Assembly (NCBI RefSeq): GCF_029369745.1
Contig: NZ_CP120210.1
Location: 5,332,001-5,396,000 of the forward strand
Length of the DNA stretch: 64,000 nt
From: Amycolatopsis sp. QT-25
GTDB taxonomy: Bacteria; Actinomycetota; Actinomycetes; Mycobacteriales; Pseudonocardiaceae
Reading direction: 5' to 3'
Part shown: piece by piece, positions 40,162-48,033 of the stretch
How the letters are laid out: each line of letters opens with the position of its first letter
Position numbering within the stretch: position 1 is the first letter of the stretch
Translations under genes and position numbers: made by a program
Notes under the pieces: generated by a model
The model's input: the letters and a program-made list of their open reading frames with translations, nothing else
Databases searched by the model: none
What the model was told of the DNA's origin: nothing

Positions 40162-41246
40162 TCGGCATCGTCAGTGGCGACGCGCGGCTCGGCGGGGTCC
40201 GCTTCGAACTGCCGCACACGCGTCCGGCGTCCGCACCCGCCGGTCCGGGGTACTTCGAGGTGCATGGGCGGTTCACGCTCGAGCAGGCACGGAGTGAGAT
40301 GCCGTTCGTGGCGGCACACCTCGTCATGGGATTCGACGACCCGCGGATCGAAGTGCCGGAAGCGGCGGGGCAGGCCGTCGAGCCGGGCAGTCCGATGGCG
40401 GTCGGCGAACCACCCGGAGGGTGTGGCTGGCTGCTCGGCGATCCTTTGGGAGACACCCCGATACCGGCCGCCGGAGCGGTGCGAGCCCTGCTCCGCGCGC
40501 CGGCGGAGCTGAGGATGTTGTCGGGTTTCGTCCGGCTGGACGCCACCGTCCTGACCGGTCGCGGCCGTCCGCGCCGCGCGCACGGCGGTTGCCCACCGGT
40601 CCGGTTCGAGACACCGCCACCGGAAGGCTGGGCACCGGCCGTGGTCCCCTCCACGCCCGCTACCGATCTCGCGACGCCGGCCGTGCGGTTGTGCGTCGCC
40701 GTGGACACCGAGTCCTACAGCCGGTTCACCACGAGCGAAGCCGCCCGTTCCCAGCAACGGCTTCTCGACGTGCTCGTCCACGCCCGGGAGCAGGCCGGGC
40801 TCCGCGAGGCGAACGTCGACCTCCAGCATTCCGGCGACGGGCAGTTCGCGATCTTCCCCGCCGGGATCGACGAATCGGTGGTCATTCCCCGGTTCGTGGC
40901 CGGGCTGCGGACCGCGCTCGCCGTGACCAACGCGGACCTCAGCCCGCATGCCCGGCTTCGGCTGCGTGTCGCGCTTCATCGCGGGCACGTGGCGGCGGGG
41001 GTCAACGGCTGGATCGGCCACGCGCCCATAGCCGTGCACCGGTTGCTGGACAGCGCTCAGGTCCGCGCCGCGCTCCTGCGTGCGAGCGACGCGGACTTCG
41101 CGTTGATCGTTCCGGAAGTGCTGTTCACCGACGTCATCGCGGACGGATCGGCCTCGCTGGACCCGGCGAGCTTCGAGCCGGTCGAGGTACGGATACCGGA
41201 GAAGAACTTCGCCGAACGGGCGAGGGTGCACGTGCCGGGACGCTGA
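40158..41246 (+). CDS. Protein with class III nucleotide-cyclase-like C-terminal domain
   Basis: 362 residues. The N-terminal ~190 residues are a domain I do not recognise. The C-terminal half follows the class III cyclase plan: RLCVAVDTESYSRFT (first metal Asp), NVDLQHSGDGQFAIFP (second metal Asp in GDG), RLRVALHRGHVAAG, then HAPIAVHRLLDS. Both metal Asp are kept, the base-selecting Lys position is Gln, and the usual Asn is not evident, so it may be weakly active or a sensor. Coupled by ATGA overlap to the NUDIX gene. Confidence 0.65.
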   Translation: MIGIVSGDARLGGVRFELPHTRPASAPAGPGYFEVHGRFTLEQARSEMPFVAAHLVMGFDDPRIEVPEAAGQAVEPGSPMAVGEPPGGCGWLLGDPLGDTPIPAAGAVRALLRAPAELRMLSGFVRLDATVLTGRGRPRRAHGGCPPVRFETPPPEGWAPAVVPSTPATDLATPAVRLCVAVDTESYSRFTTSEAARSQQRLLDVLVHAREQAGLREANVDLQHSGDGQFAIFPAGIDESVVIPRFVAGLRTALAVTNADLSPHARLRLRVALHRGHVAAGVNGWIGHAPIAVHRLLDSAQVRAALLRASDADFALIVPEVLFTDVIADGSASLDPASFEPVEVRIPEKNFAERARVHVPGR

Positions 41247-41300
41247 GCCGGCGTCACCCGCGCCATCGCTGCCACCGAGCCTGCCGGTGGGCTTCCGGCA

Positions 41301-41353
41301 TCCGTGAAGGTCTCCTTGAGGGACCCAGAGTCCCTCAAGGAGACCTTCACGGA
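41301..41353. terminator. Perfect 23-bp inverted repeat
   Basis: Arms 41301-41323 and 41331-41353 pair perfectly around CCCAGAG, between the convergent cyclase-like (+) and CHAT (-) genes. It ends 6 bp before the CHAT stop. Same TGAAGGTCTCCTT-type stem as the other long hairpins. Confidence 0.8.
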
Positions 41354-41359
41354 ACTCCC

Positions 41360-42613
41360 TCAGTGTTCCTTGCGGAACAGCACCGGGACCTCCCCGCCCC
41401 GCCCGTGACCGTCGCCGGTCATCATCGACGCCCTCGCCAGCCGGTACGCCGGTTCGATCGCCAAGCCGGCCGCCAGCGCCTGATAGAAGCCCACACTGAA
41501 GTCCATCGCGGATCGATCCCCGATCCAGCTGCGCATCCCGATCACGTAGTCGATGTGTTCGGACAGCGCCTTCGCCATCGTCTCGCTGTAGCAAGCGTTG
41601 ACGAGGACGCACTCGACCGTGCCCGCCATCTCCGCGAACAACGCGGCGACCCCGGTCACCGGAAGCGGTTGTTGCCCGCCACCGGCGTTCTCGGCGATGA
41701 ACCGGCCGTCTTCGTCGCCGTGCCCGGAGAAGTGCACGATCCGCGGCTTGTGATCGAGCAACGCCTGAGTGAGGTCCCGTGGTCGCAAAGCTCCGTGATC
41801 GTCCAGTTCGAAGCGCTCGCGATGGGCGCTCTTGCGCAAGGTCTCCTTGATGTCGCGGACTTCTCTCGCCAGCCTGAGCCGCTGTTCGCTGTCCGGGTTC
41901 GCGGAGAGGTAGAGAATCCGGATCTGCCCGGAGTCCGCTTTCCCCGCCTGGCTGACCTGCACCGTGAATCTCCTGGAGATCTGGACCCGCTGCGCGGTCC
42001 TGTCGGCACAGACCGCCATCACGTGCACCGGCACCTCCCGGCCGGCTTCGCTTGCCCGCAAGGGAAACTCGAACGACGCTTGCCCACCGGGCGGCAAACT
42101 CCCGAACTCGGCGAAAGTCCCGCCGGGGTCCACTGTGAACGGTCCCCGCAGGCTCACCTTCCCCCACTCGATCGGCGTCGGGCCGATGTTGGTCAGCGAC
42201 CCGCGCAGGATGTCCCACTCGCCGTGGGTCAGGACCGGCGTGGCCAGCGCGACCTCGAACCGCGGCGGCGGCGCCTTGATCTCCTCGACCGGCGGGGCGA
42301 CCACCAGCGGTGCGCTGAAGTCCGGGACCCGGCAGGCGGCTCCGCGGGGGTCACGGAACGAGAAGTTCGCACCCGCCGTCCAGGACCCGGCCCGCAACGG
42401 GCGGACCCGGACGACGGCGCTGCGGCTTTCCCCGGGTGCCAACCTGCCCACTTCGAGCTCTTTGCTGCCGCGCACGGCCGAAACCTGCGGCGGCAACCGC
42501 AGTGTGAACACGACGTTGGTGCAGACCCCGGCCCCGTGGTTGGTCAGCCGGACGGTGAGGTCGGTGGCCCGGCCGACGTTCAACCCGTCGGTGAGCACCT
42601 CTGCCGTGATCAT
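41360..42613 (-). CDS. CHAT-domain protease with Ig-like N-terminal domains
   Basis: 417 residues from ATG 42613. Residues ~1-230 are two beta-sandwich domains of CARDB/Ig type (VLTDGLNVGRATDLTVRLTN, LTHGEWDILRGSLTN). Residues ~235-417 are a CHAT caspase-like domain: IRILYLSANPDSEQRLRLA, catalytic His298 in VHFSGHGDEDG and Cys341 in VLVNACYSET, both kept. CHAT proteases act as effectors in bacterial conflict systems. ATG overlaps the stop of the small zinc-finger gene upstream; last gene of a four-gene unit. Confidence 0.88.
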   Translation of the reverse strand: MITAEVLTDGLNVGRATDLTVRLTNHGAGVCTNVVFTLRLPPQVSAVRGSKELEVGRLAPGESRSAVVRVRPLRAGSWTAGANFSFRDPRGAACRVPDFSAPLVVAPPVEEIKAPPPRFEVALATPVLTHGEWDILRGSLTNIGPTPIEWGKVSLRGPFTVDPGGTFAEFGSLPPGGQASFEFPLRASEAGREVPVHVMAVCADRTAQRVQISRRFTVQVSQAGKADSGQIRILYLSANPDSEQRLRLAREVRDIKETLRKSAHRERFELDDHGALRPRDLTQALLDHKPRIVHFSGHGDEDGRFIAENAGGGQQPLPVTGVAALFAEMAGTVECVLVNACYSETMAKALSEHIDYVIGMRSWIGDRSAMDFSVGFYQALAAGLAIEPAYRLARASMMTGDGHGRGGEVPVLFRKEH

Positions 42614-42858
42614 CCGTGGATCCCTTCGAGCAAGGTCGCCCGTACGTGATGCGTCCGGTTGCAGGTGTCGCAGTGCACGGCGGAGCGGTTACCCGGGACC
42701 GGCAGGACCTCCGGAGGCGCGGCGAAGGCTTCGTCGATTCCCACGATCACCTGGTGTTCACGGCACAACGGTTTGCCGCAGTGGTGGCAGACCGCGTCGA
42801 CGGCCACGCCTTTCTCTTCGTCCTCGCGGGCGTTGCAGTCGCCGCATTCCCAAACCAT
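42610..42858 (-). CDS. Small zinc-finger (B-box/ribbon-like) protein
   Basis: 82 residues with four Cys pairs/His: WECGDCNARED, VCHHCGKPLCREH and HCDTCNRTHH. The CHHCGKPLCREH block is almost repeated at the N-terminus of the next protein (CHHCGRPLCPEH), which suggests shared origin and a partner role. It overlaps the CHAT gene and follows the membrane protein gene by 1 bp, so it is part of that operon. Confidence 0.78.
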   Translation of the reverse strand: MVWECGDCNAREDEEKGVAVDAVCHHCGKPLCREHQVIVGIDEAFAAPPEVLPVPGNRSAVHCDTCNRTHHVRATLLEGIHG

Positions 42859-42859
42859 C

Positions 42860-44788
42860 TCAGTCCTCCTCTTCCCACGAGCCGCCTCGCCGGTCGGCCA
42901 CGGCCTGCTCGTTCTCGAGTTCGGCGTCCAGTTGCCGGAAGAGCTGTTCCGAGATGCGTCCCTCCAGCACGGCGTCCCTCAAGTCCCTCCGGCGCCGGTG
43001 TACTTCGTGCGATCGGGTGGACGCCTCACCACTGTCCCGTCCGGCGTGCCGAGGCCGGTACGAATCGTCCGCGGCCCGGCCGTTCGCTTCGGGGCGCTTG
43101 CGTTCCTGGAGGGTTTCGCTGACTATGTCGCTCAGGCCGTACCAGACGGACTTGATCCGTTCTTCCATCTCTTCGCTCGCGTAAGCGCCTTTGACCGAGA
43201 GCCGGACCTTGCTGTTCCCCGCGATCGCGTGGATGTCTCCGCCGTAGATCTCGTCACCCGCGAGCCCGACGTAGAAATCGACCGGGTACACCCCTTCGTA
43301 AAGCCGGCCACCGATGTCCCAGGCACGGGTGAGGGCGTTCGCCCGATCCCCGCTGCGCGGGGAGTGGCCGATGACCCACTTGACGTAGTAGCCGCTTTCG
43401 CTCATCGCGTCCGTCAGCGCGATCAGCGTTTCGTGGTCGGGGATCACGCCGGGGAATTCCCGGCTTTCCGGGCACTGCACGAGGTCGTCGCGTTTCTGGT
43501 CCGGTACGACTCGCACGTCCTGATAACGCACCCCGCTCAGACTCAGCGAAATGCCGGCGGTGACCTCGGTCTTGACCTCCATGTCCCGGTGGTCACCGTT
43601 CCGGGGGCCGCCCATCGGATGATGGAAGTCGACGCCCTCGAGGCCGGAGAGCGCCCCTTTGAACGAGACGACCATGGAACCGGTGATGACGTCGCTGAGC
43701 TGGATCCGGTCCTCGAACCGCACCGACAGGGTGAGCCGGTGATCGGCCTTGGCCCCGAGTGGCAGCTGCTTCCACTCGATCAGCCGTCCGCCGGTCTCCG
43801 GGTCCGCCTGGCTGCTCACCGTCGGCCCTTCGGAAGCGAACTCGATGTTCCCCCAGGAAACGGGCACGTACAAGGTCAGCCGCTCCACGCGGTCCGCCTC
43901 GAGGGTCGCCTCGTCCGAGGGCCAGTTGCCCAGCCACTGCAGATCAAGCTGGAGCGCGCGCTGATCCGATTCGGGGACCAGTGCGGGGGTCAGCCACAAC
44001 GGGATCTTGTCGACGTCCAGCCCGCCGGACAGCCGGTGAGCGAGCCTGAACCGCCATTTCGCGCCCGCTCGGCTGTCCCGCCCGGCCAGGAAAGGATGTT
44101 CGCTCGTGAACCCGGACAGCGGCAGCACCGGGGGCCGGAACCCGGGGTCGACGAACTCGAGCCCGGCCCTGCCGGTCAGGACCGCGTACCCGGCCGAGAA
44201 CTCGATGTCCTCCCCCTCGTCGAGCCGGAACTTGTGGCGATAGGCGCCGAGACGGTCCTGGTCAGGACGGCCGAAAGTCATGTCCAGGGCGATTTCGCCT
44301 TCGACCGGGGTCATCGAACTGTGGTAGGTACCGTGCTCGTCGAGGGTCAGACTGCCCTGCACGACCTCGCGGACCCGGATGGAATCGATACTCGGCACCA
44401 CCGGCAACGGCGGCCGGTTCGCCAGCGCCGTGGCGATCCGGCGGTGGTTTTCGTACCAGGCCAGCCCGCCGCCCGCCAGCCCGGCGAGAAGCAGCGCCAG
44501 CCCGAGCGGCATCCAGACGAACATGAGCAGGAGACCGAGTCCCGCCACCGCCCCACCGAGCCAGACGTACTTGTCGATCGGTGGTTTGACCACGTGTTCG
44601 TGGTCCGCGCAGTGCTGGGGTTCGGCCTTCTGGAAGCCCAGGTCGCCGAACTCGCTGGTGAGGACGGAGCCCGAACGGTGCTCAGGGCAGAGCGGGCGTC
44701 CACAGTGGTGGCACAGCGCCGCGATCTTCGGTGAACCGCAACGATGACACCGGGGCCGGGGCGCGCGAGCCCGGATCGTGATCGACAT
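42860..44788 (-). CDS. Zinc-finger membrane protein with beta-rich domains, unknown
   Basis: 642 residues. N-terminal zinc finger (PRCHRCGSPKIAALCHHCG, LCPEH, HCADHEH), then two membrane helices (LGGAVAGLGLLLMFVWMPL, GLALLLAGLAGGGLAWY, ~80-120), then a large beta-rich region. The segment RLIEWKQLPLGAKADHRLTL and the following PDHETLIALTDAMSESGYYV resemble blocks in the protein encoded upstream. A charged coiled-coil-like tail (RRRDLRDAVLEGRISEQLF) may be an adaptor. Cytoplasmic placement of the large domain is likely. Known family not recognised. Confidence 0.7.
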   Translation of the reverse strand: MSITIRARAPRPRCHRCGSPKIAALCHHCGRPLCPEHRSGSVLTSEFGDLGFQKAEPQHCADHEHVVKPPIDKYVWLGGAVAGLGLLLMFVWMPLGLALLLAGLAGGGLAWYENHRRIATALANRPPLPVVPSIDSIRVREVVQGSLTLDEHGTYHSSMTPVEGEIALDMTFGRPDQDRLGAYRHKFRLDEGEDIEFSAGYAVLTGRAGLEFVDPGFRPPVLPLSGFTSEHPFLAGRDSRAGAKWRFRLAHRLSGGLDVDKIPLWLTPALVPESDQRALQLDLQWLGNWPSDEATLEADRVERLTLYVPVSWGNIEFASEGPTVSSQADPETGGRLIEWKQLPLGAKADHRLTLSVRFEDRIQLSDVITGSMVVSFKGALSGLEGVDFHHPMGGPRNGDHRDMEVKTEVTAGISLSLSGVRYQDVRVVPDQKRDDLVQCPESREFPGVIPDHETLIALTDAMSESGYYVKWVIGHSPRSGDRANALTRAWDIGGRLYEGVYPVDFYVGLAGDEIYGGDIHAIAGNSKVRLSVKGAYASEEMEERIKSVWYGLSDIVSETLQERKRPEANGRAADDSYRPRHAGRDSGEASTRSHEVHRRRRDLRDAVLEGRISEQLFRQLDAELENEQAVADRRGGSWEEED

Positions 44789-44813
44789 TTCTCGGCATTC
44801 CTCTCGTGACGGG

Positions 44814-46325
44814 TCAGTGCGTGGCGCGAATGCTGGCGAAACGGTCCCGGAGGATGGCGTGCAGTGCGTTCATCTCCCGGGTGATCACCCGGCTCGTCCT
44901 CGGCAGCGCACCGGACATGAACAACCGGAGTTCGCCACTCGGGAAGGTCGTCTTGTAGGTCTTCCCACCGCGTTGGACCCGTCGTTCGGTTTCGTGCCGG
45001 GTGCCGTCGACGTACAAGGTCAACTTCATCTTCTCCGGCCCTTCGGACCGCTCCGCCTCCCCCGTCCACTGACGATTCGTCCCGTTGTCCGAAACACTGT
45101 CGAACCGGACGGTGAAACCACGGGTCCGAAGGGCGTTTTCGATATCGGCGATCCGCGCGTCCTCCGGGATCACCTCGTCGAAATACAGATGCTGATGTGG
45201 TTTCAGCTGGCGACGAGCGAACGCGTCATCGAGGATCAAATGAACCCGTGAACCGATCCAGCTGACCTCTTCGTGGCCGTCGCAGTCGGCCTTGCGCCCG
45301 GCACCGTCGAACACCCTGCTTCTCATCCCCGAGAGCAGGCAGTCCGGGATCTTCACCTCGACCCGGCCGTCCAGGCTCGGTTGCTGATACAACTCGCCGG
45401 GCTGCTCGATCGACAGGAACATCTTCTCGGTGACGAACTCGAGTTCCCCTTCACGCCCCTCCGGTCGCCGCCGCCGCCTCATCGGGATGTTCCGCCATTC
45501 GATGCTGCGGCCGACCGGGTTGTAGGTGATCGGCACCGATTCCCGTCCGCTTTCCGGGAGACTGAGCGTGAGCGCGTGCAGCGAGGTGATCGACGGCCAA
45601 TCGAGAGCGATCCGATCGATGACCGGCCTTGGCGGCTCCCGATCGTTCTTCCACGGCAGGACCACCCTGACCTGGAGCACGAGCAGGAGAAACGACTCGA
45701 AGTTCGGCTGCTGGCTCAGTTTCGCGAAATCCACGCCGCCCTCACCGCTCATCGGCAGGCCCCGGAAGTCGCTGATCGTGTCCGGATCGATCAGTTCGAT
45801 CTGGACGTCGATCGGGATCAGATCGAGCCGGCCCGGCGCGTAGTCGTGCCTGATCGTGCAGGCATGCCGGTCACTGCTCAGCTCGTCCACCTCACCCGGG
45901 CCGTCTTTCCCGGCCACCGGCACGCGGATCGGGAGCGAACCGTAGGTGTCGTCGAGACCCAGTCGCTCCCCCAGGTCGGTCTGCTGATGCCGGGCGAAGA
46001 CCACGTGCCCGATCAACGCGCTGACCGCCTCGCCGGAGGGCTGCCGGAGAAGAGCGGCCGCGACGTCCTCGCAGGCCTCACGCGTGAAGTGATCGGCACC
46101 GTCGTAGGGCACGACGATTTCGATCTCCCCGTCGGGAGCCTGGCTGTACCCCGTCGACGAATTCCGGGAGATCTCCTGTTTGCAGTAGTACCTCTCGGTC
46201 ACCCTGACGGTCTCGGGATGGGCGCGGGCGAAGACCTCCGTCCCGGGCCCCGGCCCCGCCCGCCGCGGATCGAACTTGCTGACCACCTTGCGCACGATCT
46301 GGAAGCTGTCGCGGGGAGCCGGCAT
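44814..46325 (-). CDS. Large beta-rich protein paralogous to the 42860-44788 product
   Basis: 503 residues from ATG 46325 (upstream AAAGGG); the frame is open further upstream but that part lacks coding character. No signal peptide or membrane helix. Contains SIEWRNIPMRRRRR followed by beta strands, then PEDARIADIENALRTRGFTV and LTLYVDGTRHETERRV and SGELRLFMSGALPRTSRVIT, in the same order as corresponding blocks of its neighbour. No known domain recognised. It heads the tight four-gene unit ending with the CHAT protease. Confidence 0.7.
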   Translation of the reverse strand: MPAPRDSFQIVRKVVSKFDPRRAGPGPGTEVFARAHPETVRVTERYYCKQEISRNSSTGYSQAPDGEIEIVVPYDGADHFTREACEDVAAALLRQPSGEAVSALIGHVVFARHQQTDLGERLGLDDTYGSLPIRVPVAGKDGPGEVDELSSDRHACTIRHDYAPGRLDLIPIDVQIELIDPDTISDFRGLPMSGEGGVDFAKLSQQPNFESFLLLVLQVRVVLPWKNDREPPRPVIDRIALDWPSITSLHALTLSLPESGRESVPITYNPVGRSIEWRNIPMRRRRRPEGREGELEFVTEKMFLSIEQPGELYQQPSLDGRVEVKIPDCLLSGMRSRVFDGAGRKADCDGHEEVSWIGSRVHLILDDAFARRQLKPHQHLYFDEVIPEDARIADIENALRTRGFTVRFDSVSDNGTNRQWTGEAERSEGPEKMKLTLYVDGTRHETERRVQRGGKTYKTTFPSGELRLFMSGALPRTSRVITREMNALHAILRDRFASIRATH

Positions 46326-46458
46326 CGAGAACCCTTTCGGCGCGGTCTGCGCGTAACGCCTTCGCCCGGACGGACGCGCCCGGACGCGGGCGAAGTCCAT
46401 CGTTTGGCGGTGGCGGAACGATGACGGCCCCACTGTGTGACAGAACGCGCCGGGTGAC

Positions 46459-46474
46459 CCCGTACTAGTACGGG
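46459..46474. promoter_or_regulatory. 16-bp palindrome upstream of the conflict operon
   Basis: CCCGTACTAGTACGGG is perfectly symmetric. It covers the stop codon of the Crp-like gene and lies about 135 bp before the 44814-46325 gene. It could be a binding site for one of the two Crp-type regulators, or chance; it is listed as a candidate only. Confidence 0.3.
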
Positions 46475-47172
46475 ATCTCGTCAGAAAGTTCGCCGAATCG
46501 CCGCAGCCGGTCCACGTCGGTGATCAGGACACGGCGATAGTGCCGGTCGAGGGCACCACCTTCCTCCAGTTGACGGAAGGCCTTCTCCACCGAGCTCAGC
46601 CCGGTTCCCGCCAAGGAGGCGATGTCCCGCTGGGACAACGGAATCGCGAGCCCTTGACCGGCGGCCGGGGTTTCACCCCATCTCCCCGTGACCTCGAGCA
46701 GCGTCCTGGCGATCCGGATCGGGGCCGGGTAGGCGATCAGGTCGACACCCCGGCGGTCGGAACCGCGCAAACGTCCGCTCAGCACCTTCGCCAGGGCAAG
46801 GGAAGTCTCCGGGCTGCGTTCGAGGAACTCCACCAGATCCCTGCTGTGGATCACTTTCGCCTGGACCGGGACGCACGCGATCACATGCGCCGACCGCGGT
46901 CGGCGTTCGAGCGCCGCCATTTCCCCGATCAGGTCGCCCGGGCCACGGACGGCTATCACCACGTCCTTGCCGCGCTCGGTGCCGACGACGATCTTGACCA
47001 GACCGGCGAGGACGAGAACGGTGTACCGCGCCGATTCGCCCTGGCGGACGATGCGCTGATGGGCCGGGTAGGTGATCGGTGTACCGAGACCGAGCAGTGT
47101 TTCCTTGCTCCGGCGACCGAGCACGCCCAGCAGGGAGCGCGGTGGCCATTCCTCGACGTTCACCGGCTGCAC
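46465..47172 (-). CDS. Crp/Fnr-family regulator
   Basis: 235 residues. Cyclic-nucleotide-binding domain: QRIVRQGESARYTVLVLAG, then the phosphate cassette GEMAALERRPRSAHV with its Glu and Arg-Ser kept. C-terminal HTH: PLSQRDIASLAGTGLSSVEK. Retention of the cassette makes nucleotide binding plausible. It sits next to a second Crp-like gene on the same strand and upstream of the four-gene CHAT unit, which it may regulate. Confidence 0.88.
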   Translation of the reverse strand: MQPVNVEEWPPRSLLGVLGRRSKETLLGLGTPITYPAHQRIVRQGESARYTVLVLAGLVKIVVGTERGKDVVIAVRGPGDLIGEMAALERRPRSAHVIACVPVQAKVIHSRDLVEFLERSPETSLALAKVLSGRLRGSDRRGVDLIAYPAPIRIARTLLEVTGRWGETPAAGQGLAIPLSQRDIASLAGTGLSSVEKAFRQLEEGGALDRHYRRVLITDVDRLRRFGELSDEIPY

Positions 47173-47248
47173 TTTGCCGGGTGCCTTCCCACCGAACCCC
47201 GTGCTGGCACGGGATTCGCCCGGTTCACCGCCGCCGGGCGTACTCGCC

Positions 47249-47941
47249 TCAAGCCGGCAGGACGGCGGCCGCCCGCAGCGCGGGAAGATCCACGATCGTC
47301 ATGCGCCGGTAGCCGGTGTCGAGGATTTCCCGCCGCCGCAGCTCGGTGAGCGACTTGTGCACCGTCGGTTCGGCGGCGCCGATCAACGCGGCGAGTTCGG
47401 GCTGGGTGAGCGGGAACCCGATCTCCCACCCCCGCGCGGTGTGGGTGCCGTGGGTCGCGACGAGGGCGACGAGGACCCGTGCCAGGCGTACCGCGACGTC
47501 GTAACCGCTGAAGTCGACCCGCCGTTCCGTCGACCATCTCAGCTTGGCGGCCATCAGCCTGCTGACCGCGACCGCCGCGTCCGGATGCTCCGCGAGGAAC
47601 CGGTGGAACTCGGCGCGCGGCGCCACCCGGGCGCGCAGCCGCCCGACCGCCGTCACGGTGGCCGAACGCGGTTCACCGTCGAATCCGGCCAGTTCGCCGA
47701 TCAGGTCACCGGCCCCCCGGATCGCCAGCAGCGCCCGGCCACCGTCGGCGGTGGTCGCGGTCACCTTGGCACACCCCTCCAGCAGGAGCACGACGAACGT
47801 CGTCGATTCCCCTTCGCGCACCAGCACGTCCCCGGACCGGAATAAGCGTCCCGTGCCGATCCGCAGAAGGCCCGCGGCGGTCCCGGGATTCACCGCGGCG
47901 CACAGCCCTCGGTCCGGCGGGAGCGGAGCGCGGACGGTCAT
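47249..47941 (-). CDS. Crp/Fnr-family regulator
   Basis: 230 residues from ATG 47941. Sensor domain with GDVLVREGESTTFVVLLLEG and GELAGFDGEPRSATV (Glu and Arg-Ser kept), HTH with FPLTQPELAALIGAAEPTVH. Paralogous to the gene 76 bp downstream. The two differ in the HTH recognition helix, so their targets should differ. Confidence 0.88.
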   Translation of the reverse strand: MTVRAPLPPDRGLCAAVNPGTAAGLLRIGTGRLFRSGDVLVREGESTTFVVLLLEGCAKVTATTADGGRALLAIRGAGDLIGELAGFDGEPRSATVTAVGRLRARVAPRAEFHRFLAEHPDAAVAVSRLMAAKLRWSTERRVDFSGYDVAVRLARVLVALVATHGTHTARGWEIGFPLTQPELAALIGAAEPTVHKSLTELRRREILDTGYRRMTIVDLPALRAAAVLPA

Positions 47942-48033
47942 CGCTGATCCCGGCCCTTCCCGAACATCCGATTTCACGCCAGTAAGCTCGCAGGAAATGA
48001 CGTAGGCGTTACGGTCCACCCCGTTCGGCCCAA

